A stretch of DNA of 64,000 nt, from the NCBI GenBank assembly GCA_947305775.1, contig CAMZEN010000002.1, positions 1-64,000 of the forward strand, in the 5' to 3' direction. The translations under genes were made by a program, and so were the position numbers. This DNA comes from an uncultured Verrucomicrobiota bacterium. GTDB taxonomy: Bacteria; Verrucomicrobiota; Kiritimatiellia; RFP12; UBA1067. Below the pieces are notes generated by a model. The model was not told the DNA's origin, searched no databases, and saw only the letters and a list, made by a program, of their open reading frames with translations. Positions within the stretch are counted from its first letter, which is position 1. Each line of letters starts with the position of its first letter. Of the stretch, positions 18,752 through 28,270 are shown piece after piece.

Positions 18752-19980
18752 GACACATTCTGTCCTTTCAATTCGCAGCCTGGATATATGAATAGCCGGC
18801 AATCGATTGGTCCGTTGAAGAAAGGGACTCTAATTTTGTAATACAAATTGACAAGACGCGCAAGATCAGGATTACCTGTTATCAGTCCACCAGTCCATCC
18901 TCTGCACTTCTCATTCATGAAAGTACCTATACGTTCGTATACAGGAGCAAGCTCTTCGTATGTACCAAGTCGTATTCCGTATTCAGGATTGAAAAATACG
19001 CACCCGTTTTTGTCAGGGATAGGCGAATCTGCAAAATCGCATGCCTTAAACTCTATATAAGGAGCTACTCCAGCGGCTATGGCATTTGAATGAGCATTTT
19101 CGACAGCATCAGGAGATATGTCCGTCGCGATTATCCTAGGCATGTCAGTGACATTCTCTTCATCCTTCGCCTCGAGAACTATTTCTTTCCAAATCTGCTC
19201 AGGCGTTGCACCTGCCCTCTGCCTGGGAGCGACACGCTGCGCAATCTCACCTGGAATAATTCTATTATATCCCTTAACAGATTGAAAAGCAAAATGTCCC
19301 TTCAATGTTCCGGGAGCCCTATTCATCGCCATCATGGCAGCTTCTATTGCGGGAGTTCCGCTGCCGCACATAGGCGAGAGAAACGGATCCTTTTTGTTCC
19401 ATCTCATCGCCATTATACATGCTGCAGCGAGAGTCTCCTGCATCGGAGCCGATCCAGGTATCTTTCTGTACCCGCGCTTTGAGAGAGGTTCTCCAGAGGT
19501 ATCAAGATATATGATTACTTCATCACGTTCCCAATATACGAATACGGCAGAACCTATGTTCTCTCCACCTGAATCTGGGCGCCTATGGCACCTTTCGCGC
19601 ATCCTGTCGGCTATGGCATCCTTTGTGTACAACGATGGAAGACGAGTATCACGTATTGTGTTGTTGTGGACTATTGATGAGACAGAAAAATATCCATCAA
19701 CTTCAATGAGATTCTCCCAGTCTATTGAAAGAGCAGATTCGTAAAGATCACGAATATTGCGACAACGGGTTCTAAGAAGAGGTACCAGAACACGATGGGC
19801 AGTACGCAAACGAAGGTTAAGCTTCATCACGTCTCTCATTGAGCCGCGAATTACGACTGTGTTTTCGGTTACCTCTATCGGTTTGTATCCTAAATTAAGA
19901 ACCTCTATTTCAGTCCAGCGCGAAAGTTCCTTCGCGCAGGATATTATGATAGGGTAGTTTTTGTCTGTCCAAAGTTTCAT
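18748..19980 (-). CDS. THUMP-containing class I SAM RNA methyltransferase (RlmL/TrmN-like)
   Basis: FLSPMCGSGTPAIEAAMMAMNRAPG, IIATDISPDAVENAHSNA and FFNPEYGIRLG motifs. Confidence 0.8.
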   Translation of the reverse strand: MKLWTDKNYPIIISCAKELSRWTEIEVLNLGYKPIEVTENTVVIRGSMRDVMKLNLRLRTAHRVLVPLLRTRCRNIRDLYESALSIDWENLIEVDGYFSVSSIVHNNTIRDTRLPSLYTKDAIADRMRERCHRRPDSGGENIGSAVFVYWERDEVIIYLDTSGEPLSKRGYRKIPGSAPMQETLAAACIMAMRWNKKDPFLSPMCGSGTPAIEAAMMAMNRAPGTLKGHFAFQSVKGYNRIIPGEIAQRVAPRQRAGATPEQIWKEIVLEAKDEENVTDMPRIIATDISPDAVENAHSNAIAAGVAPYIEFKACDFADSPIPDKNGCVFFNPEYGIRLGTYEELAPVYERIGTFMNEKCRGWTGGLITGNPDLARLVNLYYKIRVPFFNGPIDCRLFIYPGCELKGQNVS

Positions 19981-20018
19981 CGGTTCACCATTGACCTTTT
20001 GCTAATCAGATTACTTGT

Positions 20019-21113
20019 TTAATTTATCCTAAGAGGCATAAGCACATACAGGAAAGGTATGGAACACTTTATCACAGCAGGTGAATGTCCATTGTTCATG
20101 TTTATTGTTATTTCATCATCATCTATAGCCTTCAGAGGATCCATGACGTAGCTTGGATTAAACATTATCTCTATGGTTTCGCCAGCATACTTGATCGGAA
20201 CCTCATCCTTTGCTTCACCTATTTCGCTTGCAGCTGAAGTAACGGTAAGCCTGTTGGCATCAAATATTAGCTTTGTAGAATGAGCTTCATCCATCGTCAT
20301 GACGCTTGCGCGTTCAAGTGCATCAAGTAAAAGCTGACGATCAACTGTTATTGTGTGATTGCACTCGGTGGGGATTACCTGACGATAGTTCGGATATGCA
20401 TCGTCCATGAGCTTAGAGTAAATCTGCACCAAGCCAAGGTTGAAGCTAACTCGTGTATTCTGGACGTTTATCTTTACATCTCCTTCACCGGAAAGAAGAC
20501 GTTGCAGCTCCTGAACAGCCTTGGAAGGCAATACAATATCACGCTCGGAAGTTTTCGGAAATTCCATCTCCCTTTCGACAAGGGCGAGGCGACGTCCGTC
20601 AGTTGCAACCATCGTGAGCTTGGAATCCTTGAAGCTCATTAAAACACCCTTGAGTGTTCTGCGAGTATCGTCTTGCGATGCCGCATATGCAGTCTTACGA
20701 AGCATTTCCTGAAGTGTCTGACGCGGCATCGTATAGTCGTAGCTGTTGTCCTCAACTCCTGGCTTAGGAAAGTCGGACTCGGGTTTTCCGTTAAGCTTGT
20801 AGCTTGCGCTGCCTGCGCGTATCACAGCCTGCTCGGAACCGTCTATCTCAACTTCAACCTTTCCTTCTGGAGCCTTGCTTATGAGATTGAAGAGGAGCTT
20901 AACAGGAAGAGTCGACGCTCCTTCTTCGGTAACTTCGCAAGGAACGGTGCTCCTGATCGATATGTCTAGGTCGGTTGTCGTAAGCTTTATGTCGCCGCCG
21001 CGAGCATCTATCATTACATTCTGCAGAACAGGAAGCGATCCTTTGCTTGCAACTATGTTCTGGACAGGCTTCAATGCTTCGATAAATTTTGAACGCAAGA
21101 TGCTAAACTTCAT
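20019..21113 (-). CDS. dnaN: DNA polymerase III beta sliding clamp
   Basis: MKFSILRSKFIEALKPVQNIVASKGSLPVLQNVMIDA; C-terminus PLRIN. Start set at MKFS (21113). Confidence 0.93.
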   Translation of the reverse strand: MKFSILRSKFIEALKPVQNIVASKGSLPVLQNVMIDARGGDIKLTTTDLDISIRSTVPCEVTEEGASTLPVKLLFNLISKAPEGKVEVEIDGSEQAVIRAGSASYKLNGKPESDFPKPGVEDNSYDYTMPRQTLQEMLRKTAYAASQDDTRRTLKGVLMSFKDSKLTMVATDGRRLALVEREMEFPKTSERDIVLPSKAVQELQRLLSGEGDVKINVQNTRVSFNLGLVQIYSKLMDDAYPNYRQVIPTECNHTITVDRQLLLDALERASVMTMDEAHSTKLIFDANRLTVTSAASEIGEAKDEVPIKYAGETIEIMFNPSYVMDPLKAIDDDEITINMNNGHSPAVIKCSIPFLYVLMPLRIN

Positions 21114-21365
21114 TTTCTTTCCTTTCTCATCCCTCATTAGGCTTTGGGTTGTTAATTGTATCAAATACTTGTAATAAGATAAAGAGGAACTTTATATTAT
21201 TATTAGGTGTGTTGACAGTGTAAATAACTCATCAAACGCTTGTGGCACAAGGCTTTCATTGACATTGCCCTGTTCACTTCGATTTTAATTTCCGGTTGAT
21301 TGAGTTTCATAGCTGCTTTGCTGTGTTGACAACTTCAGTTTGATCCACATGTTGTTTACACCAGT

Positions 21366-22772
21366 TCAACAGATGCGATCTTCCATAGTGTAGCCAAACT
21401 CGGATATGATTGAGATGAGGTTTTCCTTTAGTTCCGGCTCCACATCCAACCGTTTCTCGATAGTCTTTACTCCATGCAGGATCGTTGCATGAGTCTTTTC
21501 GAACTGTTTAGCTATTTCAGGAAGGCTTTTCGTGGTGAACTTTCTTGCTATGTACATCGCTAGTTGCCGCGGAGTCACGAATGATGCAGTTCTCTCTGAC
21601 GAAAGTATCTGCATCATGGTAACCGAATACTTTGCTGCAACTGCTGTCTGTATTTCCTCTATGGTAACTTTCTTTTGCTTCTTTTCCTTCTCTATGAAAT
21701 CTTTAAGAAGGTGGGAAAGAATTTCGTCATTGAGTTTTATGGACCTGTCAAGCTTCATCATTACATTGACTTTACCCAATGCTCCTTCCATTGCCCTTAC
21801 ATGGCTTTTTATGTTATGTGCTATGAACTTCAAAGTCTCTTCAGGCACGGATGTATCCATGCTTTCGGACTTCTTCTTCAAAATTGCAAGTCTCGTTTCG
21901 TAGCTAGGCTGTTCAATTTCTTGAACCATACCCCATTCGAATCTCGAAATAAGTCTCGATTCTATTCCTGGCAGATCCTTTGGTGCCACATCGCTTGTCA
22001 TAACTATCTGCTTGCCGTCGTTATGAAGCGAGTTGAAAGTGTTGAAGAACTCTTCTTGAAAGTCTCTTCCTCTACTCATGAACTGTATGTCGTCCACAAG
22101 AAGAACATCTATCTTTCTGTACCGTTCCCTGAATTGCTGCATTGATGAACTCGTCAATGCGTTTACGTATTCATTAAGGAATCTCTCCGCGGTAAGGTAG
22201 CATACTGAAGCATCAGGTTTGTTCTTTTTTATCTCGTTTCCGATGGCCTGCATTATATGAGTCTTGCCAAGGCCGGTTCCACCATGTATGAAAAGAGGAT
22301 TGTATCCTTTTTTGCCGGGCTCCTTTGCAGCACCTTTAGCCGCCGCATGAGCCCAGCTGTTAGAAGGCCCTGTGACGAATTCATCGAACGTATAATATTC
22401 GTTCAATGGCATTGTCGAAACGAAATGAGCAACCTTTTCAGTTGCGTTAGTGTTTTGCCTTTGCTGTTGAGGAACGACTATTGATGGTTTCGCGCTTTCG
22501 TCAAACATGAACTCAAGGGACTGCATGTCTCCTGCATCTGAAAGAAGTAATGCATTCTTCAGCTTTGTCCCATATTTTTCTCTCAACAATTCTGCTGCAA
22601 ACTTGTTGCCTGTGTATACGGTATAGTGCCCCTTCGACTCGGATATAGAAGTCACCATGGAGAAGTGACGCTTTGCCTGTTCCTTCTCCTCTTGTGTCGA
22701 GAGTGTTGACACATATAGATCCGTAGCCCTCTCCCAGGCTTCTTTTGCGCGTGCTTCTGATGTGTCGCTCAT
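21366..22772 (-). CDS. dnaA: Chromosomal replication initiator protein DnaA
   Basis: FIHGGTGLGKTHIMQAIGN, LLVDDIQFMSRGRDFQEEFFNTFN and C-terminal KSLPEIAKQFEKTHATILHGVKTI. Confidence 0.95.
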   Translation of the reverse strand: MSDTSEARAKEAWERATDLYVSTLSTQEEKEQAKRHFSMVTSISESKGHYTVYTGNKFAAELLREKYGTKLKNALLLSDAGDMQSLEFMFDESAKPSIVVPQQQRQNTNATEKVAHFVSTMPLNEYYTFDEFVTGPSNSWAHAAAKGAAKEPGKKGYNPLFIHGGTGLGKTHIMQAIGNEIKKNKPDASVCYLTAERFLNEYVNALTSSSMQQFRERYRKIDVLLVDDIQFMSRGRDFQEEFFNTFNSLHNDGKQIVMTSDVAPKDLPGIESRLISRFEWGMVQEIEQPSYETRLAILKKKSESMDTSVPEETLKFIAHNIKSHVRAMEGALGKVNVMMKLDRSIKLNDEILSHLLKDFIEKEKKQKKVTIEEIQTAVAAKYSVTMMQILSSERTASFVTPRQLAMYIARKFTTKSLPEIAKQFEKTHATILHGVKTIEKRLDVEPELKENLISIISEFGYTMEDRIC

Positions 22773-22860
22773 TATCTTTCTTCTTTCTCAAAGGTTGCGA
22801 AGTATGATATCATAATTTTCATATGGAGGCAAAAATGAGAAGTATTCATAAGTAAACAAG

Positions 22861-22884
22861 TTATCAACAAGAATATGTTGATAA
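22861..22884. promoter_or_regulatory. Inverted pair of DnaA-box-like TTATCAACA sites upstream of dnaA
   Basis: TTATCAACA 22861-22869 and TGTTGATAA 22876-22884, between dnaA and mnmG. Confidence 0.55.
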
Positions 22885-22930
22885 ATACTAATCATAATGA
22901 CTAATAATATTATTGTTAGATTTGATTGGT

Positions 22931-25315
22931 TTAAATATGGCCACGCTTTATTATTATTGCTAGAATAGCTATATCACTAGGATTGACTCCAGGTATCTTT
23001 GATGCCTGTGCCAATGTTTCTGGACGAAACTTCTTCAACTTTTCACGACTTTCAAACCGCACAGCTGTGCACTTGTCGTAGTCCAACCATGATGGAATGG
23101 CAAGCTTCTCGCTTTCTTTAGCCCGTTCAGCTTCCTTCTTTTCTTGCTCTATGTAAGGTCTATATAGTCGTATAATCAATAGCTCTTTATCAAGATATTC
23201 ATTAGATACTGAGATATGATCATTGACTAACGCCTCATCAAGTATTTTAATTTGTTCTCTGATTTTAGCTATGTAGCTTGTACTTCTAATTCCTATTCTT
23301 TCCGCGGCATCGATCAAGCGGTACTTTGCATTGTCTTGCCTTAACAATAAACGTCTTTCTGCACGACTAGTGAATATTCTATAAGGTTCGTCAGTTCCTT
23401 TTGTAACCAAGTCGTCGATCATTACACCGATGTATGCATCCTGTCTGCTCAATATAAGGGGACATTCATTTCGGCATTTGAATACAGCATTTACACCAGC
23501 AATAAATCCTTGCGCAGCAGCTTCTTCATATCCAGTTGTACCGTTGATCTGTCCGGCAAAGAAAAGTCCTGATATTCTTTTTGACTCTAGTGAATGTTTC
23601 AGTTCGCGTGCATCGATTCCATCATATTCAATTGCATAGGCGTACGCGAGAAATTCGGCTTTCTCAAGACCAGGTACGGAATGTACCATTGCCTCTTGAA
23701 CATCTTTTGGTAAACTGCAACTTAATCCATTCGGATATATGACCGTACATGACGAATCTTCTGGCTCTAGCATAACATGATGTTGCTTAGCATCAGCAAA
23801 CCGTACAACTTTATCTTCGATCGACGGGCAATATCTTACGCCAGTGCCGGTAATTGATCCTCCGTACAGCGCAGACTTATTCAAGTTTGAACGTATTATT
23901 TCATGAGTCTTTTCGGTAGTATGAGTCATCCAACAAGGTAACTCTTGTTCCACGTGGAACATATCGCTCATATTTCTATCGCCACTGTTGTTGTGGTGGC
24001 AGTTGTTGCTTCCAACAAAAGCATTAGAACAAATATCTGAAAGAAAATACTTTATGTCGGCATTGTAAACTGGTGGCTGAGGACAGTTTTGTATTGGTGA
24101 TTTTCCATCATTACACTTGTACGGTTGTTCACTCAACGAAGAGGTAGACGATGGTGTGTTTGTGTTGGAAACGGTTGGGGTATGGATGATTATTGTATCA
24201 GGCGATGATGAAACATTCTGATGTGAAATTACATTGCCTGACGTAGGTTGTTGTTCCACGTGGAACATTGTATCACTGGTTGTAGATTGCAATGCTTTAA
24301 TGAAATGATCATCATGAAGCTGTCGTGGCTGTAGCTTGTTGTCTATTGTCTTAGTAATCCTCGTCTGTTGAGAAGGATCGACAGTATCTACATTATAGTC
24401 ATCAATACGGACTTGACTGACATTTGATATACAATGTGCAATGCACTCATCATTTGTTGTAGTGTCAATTGCTGAGGTATCATTTGAGGGGAAAATAATA
24501 CTTACTGAAGGTGAATCAACAGTAGATGTTTCTGTGATGCCGTTTGGTTTTAAACATGTATCTGTGTTCGGACTTTGCGTTGACGAGTCTGAAATATCAT
24601 CATTGTGTTCCACGTGGAACAATGGGCGCGGCTTTTCGCCGTCTTGTCTTTCGCAAACGGAGAAATTGCAACTCGAAGCCTTTAAACGTGGTGGAGTGCC
24701 GGTTTTCAACCGAATGAGTTGAAAGCCAAGTTTGCAAAGCGCATCCGAAAGTTTGTTTACAGATGGACGTCCGTCGCCACCACTATCCTCTGATTCATTG
24801 CCTATCCATATTTTACCGCGTAGTGATGTGCCTGCTGTTATTACAACCGATCTAGCATTTATTGAACCATGCTGGGTCGTGCATACACCAGTGCAGCGTG
24901 ATTGATTTTCTGATGAATCATCAGACTCGATTATCAAATCTATTACACTGTCCTCTATGACCGTAAGGTTTGGTTGCTGGTCAATTACATGTTGCATTCG
25001 GGCAGCATATTCTAGCTTTGCACATTGTGCACGAGTTGCCCATACGGCTGGGCCACGACTCAAGTTCAATGTTTTGGACTGAAGCGCAGTTACATCAGCA
25101 TTGATTCCCATTTCGCCGCCCATTGCGTCGATCTCATAGACAAGGTGGCTTTTGGCGAGTCCGCCAATGGACGGATTACATGGCATCCTCGCTATTGCAC
25201 TCTTGCGGGATGTGACAAGAAGAGTGCTTGCACCCATGCGAGAAGCGGCTAATGCAGCTTCGGCACCGGCATGTCCTCCGCCGACTACAATTACATCAAA
25301 TATTGAACTATTCAT
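22931..25315 (-). CDS. mnmG: tRNA uridine-5-carboxymethylaminomethyl modification enzyme MnmG with a large parS-bounded insertion
   Basis: [51 protein letters not shown] and [17 protein letters not shown] motifs. 794 aa, with an extra Ser/Thr/Asn/Asp-rich segment before [16 protein letters not shown]. Confidence 0.95.
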   Translation of the reverse strand: MNSSIFDVIVVGGGHAGAEAALAASRMGASTLLVTSRKSAIARMPCNPSIGGLAKSHLVYEIDAMGGEMGINADVTALQSKTLNLSRGPAVWATRAQCAKLEYAARMQHVIDQQPNLTVIEDSVIDLIIESDDSSENQSRCTGVCTTQHGSINARSVVITAGTSLRGKIWIGNESEDSGGDGRPSVNKLSDALCKLGFQLIRLKTGTPPRLKASSCNFSVCERQDGEKPRPLFHVEHNDDISDSSTQSPNTDTCLKPNGITETSTVDSPSVSIIFPSNDTSAIDTTTNDECIAHCISNVSQVRIDDYNVDTVDPSQQTRITKTIDNKLQPRQLHDDHFIKALQSTTSDTMFHVEQQPTSGNVISHQNVSSSPDTIIIHTPTVSNTNTPSSTSSLSEQPYKCNDGKSPIQNCPQPPVYNADIKYFLSDICSNAFVGSNNCHHNNSGDRNMSDMFHVEQELPCWMTHTTEKTHEIIRSNLNKSALYGGSITGTGVRYCPSIEDKVVRFADAKQHHVMLEPEDSSCTVIYPNGLSCSLPKDVQEAMVHSVPGLEKAEFLAYAYAIEYDGIDARELKHSLESKRISGLFFAGQINGTTGYEEAAAQGFIAGVNAVFKCRNECPLILSRQDAYIGVMIDDLVTKGTDEPYRIFTSRAERRLLLRQDNAKYRLIDAAERIGIRSTSYIAKIREQIKILDEALVNDHISVSNEYLDKELLIIRLYRPYIEQEKKEAERAKESEKLAIPSWLDYDKCTAVRFESREKLKKFRPETLAQASKIPGVNPSDIAILAIIIKRGHI
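23946..23961. promoter_or_regulatory. parS: parS-like ParB-binding palindrome
   Basis: Perfect 16-bp palindrome TGTTCCACGTGGAACA at the 3' (coding-sense) edge of the mnmG insertion, decoded MFHVEQ. Confidence 0.85.
24252..24267. promoter_or_regulatory. parS: parS-like ParB-binding palindrome
   Basis: Perfect TGTTCCACGTGGAACA inside the mnmG insertion, decoded MFHVEQ. Confidence 0.85.
24606..24621. promoter_or_regulatory. parS: parS-like ParB-binding palindrome
   Basis: Perfect TGTTCCACGTGGAACA at the 5' (coding-sense) edge of the mnmG insertion, decoded LFHVEH. Confidence 0.85.
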
Positions 25316-25769
25316 AATGCTGTGAAAAGTATACCAAAATTATCTACTGTATTGTAAACAAAAAAATCGTATTGGTTATACGACAATACAAAGCTGAAAA
25401 ACTCAAAAAACCCTTGTAAAAACGGGAGTTTGTGAAGATGGTGAAATTTGTCAAGGGGAAAATTATGAACTTATGTCAACAATTATTAAAAAGTTATCAA
25501 CAGGCCAAAGATATTAGATGAAAGCAATAAGAATCAGCCATAAGCTGGGGGTGAAGGCTCACGAACTGGCAAAAAATGCCACCCCCTAGGGTCGTGGCCG
25601 AAAAACCCCCTAGAGGGAGAGCGTGCAGGTTAGGGGGTAGCACCGCGCTACCCCCTAGGATACGCCTCGCGAGCCCTTAGCCGGCAAACGGCAAGGCCGC
25701 GGCAAAGCCAGCACCGCCGGCATCATGCGCATAAAAACGGGACTGTAGACAGTAAAGGGTATATTGTGG
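25316..25769. other. Candidate origin-associated intergenic region at the gene-strand switch
   Basis: All CDS to the left are minus and the following ones plus. AT-rich left half with inverted TGTATTGT 25348-25355 / ACAATACA 25383-25390 and a DnaA-box-like TTATCAACA 25494-25502; GC-rich right half. Confidence 0.5.
25631..25657. repeat. Perfect 11-bp inverted repeat hairpin
   Basis: TAGGGGGTAGC (25631-25641)-ACCGC-GCTACCCCCTA (25647-25657). Further CCCCCTAG copies at 25582-25589 and 25606-25613. Confidence 0.8.
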
Positions 25770-25775
25770 TATAAT
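25770..25775 (+). promoter_or_regulatory. Putative -10 (TATAAT) of the gspF/pseudopilin operon
   Basis: GTGGTATAATG, with TAGACA at 25746-25751 (18-bp spacing). Confidence 0.55.
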
Positions 25776-25803
25776 GCCAACATCACTTGATGAGGGTTCA
25801 ATC

Positions 25804-27129
25804 ATGGCGACATTTCAATACATCGCAAAAGACGCCGCGGGCAATGAAACCCGCGGTCAGATAGAGGCTGGCGACCGCAATTCGGCGATTGCCGCAGTAC
25901 GTGCGCAAGGTCTCTTGCCGACGGCACTCGGCGAGGTGAAGTCCGCGCCCGCTGCGCCGCCACCGCAGAAAGGCAGCAAGGCGAAGAAGCAGAAGGCTCC
26001 GGCGCCCGCCAAAAAGTCCGGCGGTCTGAACAAGGACATAAAGATAAACATCAAGACGCCGGAGTGGATGCGCGGCAAAGTGAAGACGAAGGTCCTCACT
26101 CAGTTCACCCGCCAGCTTGCGACGCTTGTTAACGCAGGTCTGCCGCTCATGCGCGGCATCGAGGTCCTGAAGCGCCAGATGAAAGACCCTCAGATGGTCG
26201 ATGCCCTTACAGGCATAGCCGACAACATCGCTTCGGGCGGCACGTTCTCGGAGTCGCTTACCCAGTATCCAAAAATATTCGACAAGCTCTACGTCAACAT
26301 GGTCAAGGCCGGCGAGGCGGGCGGCGTGCTGGAAGTCGTTCTTGGCCGACTTGCCGAGTTTGCGGAAAAGTCGGAGAAGATCAAGAACAAAGTGAAGGGC
26401 GCCATGATCTACCCGATCGTGGTCCTTTTCGCCGCAGTCGGCATAACTGGCTTTCTGCTTGTGGCCGTAATTCCGAAGTTCAAGCAGGTGTTCAACGACA
26501 TGCTTGGCGGCGCCGCACTGCCCCCGATAACCGAAGCGGTCATGCAGGCTTCTGAATTCGTGCAGCATAACGGACTTGTGATTGTGGCGATAATTGTCGC
26601 ATTCATCGTAATAAAGAAGATTGTAGGCAAGACTGAGGCTGGCGCTTACTTCTACGACGTCTGTTCGCTCAAGGCCCCGGTGACCGGCACCCTTGTGCAG
26701 CGTACGGCAGTATCGCGCGTCACCCGTACCCTCGGCACTCTTCTCGCATCGGGCGTGCCGATTCTGCAGTCGCTCGTGATCGTGCGCGACACGACCGGCA
26801 ACAGAGTCGTTTCGAAAGCGCTTCAGGACGTGCACGACGCCGTCAAGGAGGGCGAAGGCATGACCCAGCCCCTGGCGCAGTGCTCCGTGTTCCCGCCCAT
26901 GGTCGTCTCGATGGTCGAGGTCGGCGAGGAGACCGGCGCTCTGGCCGACATGCTTACCCGAATCGCGAACACGTACGACGACGAGGTCGACAACGCCGTC
27001 GCCGGTATGACCGCCGCGATAGAACCTGCGCTTATCATCGTGCTGGCCCTTGTCGTCGGTACTATCGTAATCGCCATGTTCCTGCCGATGATCAAGATCA
27101 TCTCGTCCGTATCCGGAGCTGGAGCTTAA
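25804..27129 (+). CDS. gspF: Type II secretion/type IV pilus inner-membrane platform protein GspF/PilC
   Basis: MATFQYIAKDAAGNETRGQIEAGDRNSAIAAVRAQGLLP; LTQFTRQLATLVNAGLPLMRGIEVL; VGEETGALADMLTRIANTYDDEVDNAV. Confidence 0.9.
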   Translation: MATFQYIAKDAAGNETRGQIEAGDRNSAIAAVRAQGLLPTALGEVKSAPAAPPPQKGSKAKKQKAPAPAKKSGGLNKDIKINIKTPEWMRGKVKTKVLTQFTRQLATLVNAGLPLMRGIEVLKRQMKDPQMVDALTGIADNIASGGTFSESLTQYPKIFDKLYVNMVKAGEAGGVLEVVLGRLAEFAEKSEKIKNKVKGAMIYPIVVLFAAVGITGFLLVAVIPKFKQVFNDMLGGAALPPITEAVMQASEFVQHNGLVIVAIIVAFIVIKKIVGKTEAGAYFYDVCSLKAPVTGTLVQRTAVSRVTRTLGTLLASGVPILQSLVIVRDTTGNRVVSKALQDVHDAVKEGEGMTQPLAQCSVFPPMVVSMVEVGEETGALADMLTRIANTYDDEVDNAVAGMTAAIEPALIIVLALVVGTIVIAMFLPMIKIISSVSGAGA

Positions 27130-28269
27130 GTGAAAAAAGCCTTTACACTGGTTGAAATGCTCATCGTCGTGGTCGTGCTCGTCACGCTCATGTCGATGGT
27201 GTTCAGGCTCGGCTCGGTAGGCGGCAGTTCGGCGGCGCGCAACCGCACCATCAGCAGACTGCAGCGCGTCGAGAACTGCCTGTCGGGCTATTACGCCGCT
27301 TTCGGCACCTACCCCCCCGTGGCGCTGCACGGCTCGCGCAACATCTATGCCGCTGTGAACAGCCACGGCATACAGAGCGATACCCAGGTAAACAACAATC
27401 TCGTGTGGGAGCAGGTCGACGCCGCGTGCCGTTCCCAGCCGGTCGACGCATGCTTCCCGTTCCCAGACAAATACTCCTCATATGTGAGTACGGTAAGCAG
27501 GGCGCTTCAGGAGAAGGCCAACAAGGGCGCCCAGGGCGACGAACGCTACAAGAAATACGACAAAGAAACCCTCAGGCAGGGTTTCGACGACGCCTCGGGC
27601 CAAAACATAGGCCGCTTCAATCCCTATTCAGGCGAATCCGACTGGAAGAATCTTCAGCTCTTCAAGTTCGGCCTCATGAGCTATCTGCTGCCGCGATATC
27701 TGGTAATGATAAACGGCGACGAGGCTTTTCTTGACTTCGACCAGTGGACCAGCAACAACACATTGCCGCGCGACCCTCTAAACGACGACGAACTTACGTG
27801 GAACCAGGTGCGCGAATATCAGCAGAGCGAAAATGCGGAAGACCGCGCGCGCGTATCCAACATACCGTCGCAGGCCGTAACCGCCCGCTGGATGCCGAAC
27901 CTCGAAGGTGTCGTAGCCAGCCAGCATACCTGGAATCTGTACGGCATCAATGTTTCCTCCACCGACGACAGCGAAAAGAACCTTAGCAGCGACAACCCTA
28001 ACATAGATATCTACGAGCCTGGCGACTTCAACAAAGATTCGCACAGCCAGCAGTATGTTCTCGACTCCGTTACCGTTCTCGACGGGTGGGGCAAAACATT
28101 CTACTACTACTCGCCTGCGCCGTACCAGAGCTATGTGCTGTGGTCGGCCGGTCCCAACGGCCGCACGTTCCCGCCGTGGATTCCCTTGAATTCTCAAACA
28201 CTCAGCCCGACCGACCGCGAAACCGTCGGCTCGTGGGTCAAAGACGACATAATCCAACTAAGCAAGTGA
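27130..28269 (+). CDS. Prepilin-like protein (type II secretion pseudopilin)
   Basis: Class III signal MKKA-FTLVEMLIVVVVLVTLMSM; GTG start. Confidence 0.75.
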   Translation: MKKAFTLVEMLIVVVVLVTLMSMVFRLGSVGGSSAARNRTISRLQRVENCLSGYYAAFGTYPPVALHGSRNIYAAVNSHGIQSDTQVNNNLVWEQVDAACRSQPVDACFPFPDKYSSYVSTVSRALQEKANKGAQGDERYKKYDKETLRQGFDDASGQNIGRFNPYSGESDWKNLQLFKFGLMSYLLPRYLVMINGDEAFLDFDQWTSNNTLPRDPLNDDELTWNQVREYQQSENAEDRARVSNIPSQAVTARWMPNLEGVVASQHTWNLYGINVSSTDDSEKNLSSDNPNIDIYEPGDFNKDSHSQQYVLDSVTVLDGWGKTFYYYSPAPYQSYVLWSAGPNGRTFPPWIPLNSQTLSPTDRETVGSWVKDDIIQLSK

Positions 28270-28270
28270 C

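Noticed and set aside
22931-25315. mnmG as a pseudogene because of its size
   Set aside because: The frame is open over 794 codons and all main MnmG motifs on both sides of the insertion are intact.
25798-27366. 522-aa minus-strand ORF
   Set aside because: Antisense to gspF; no recognisable motifs.
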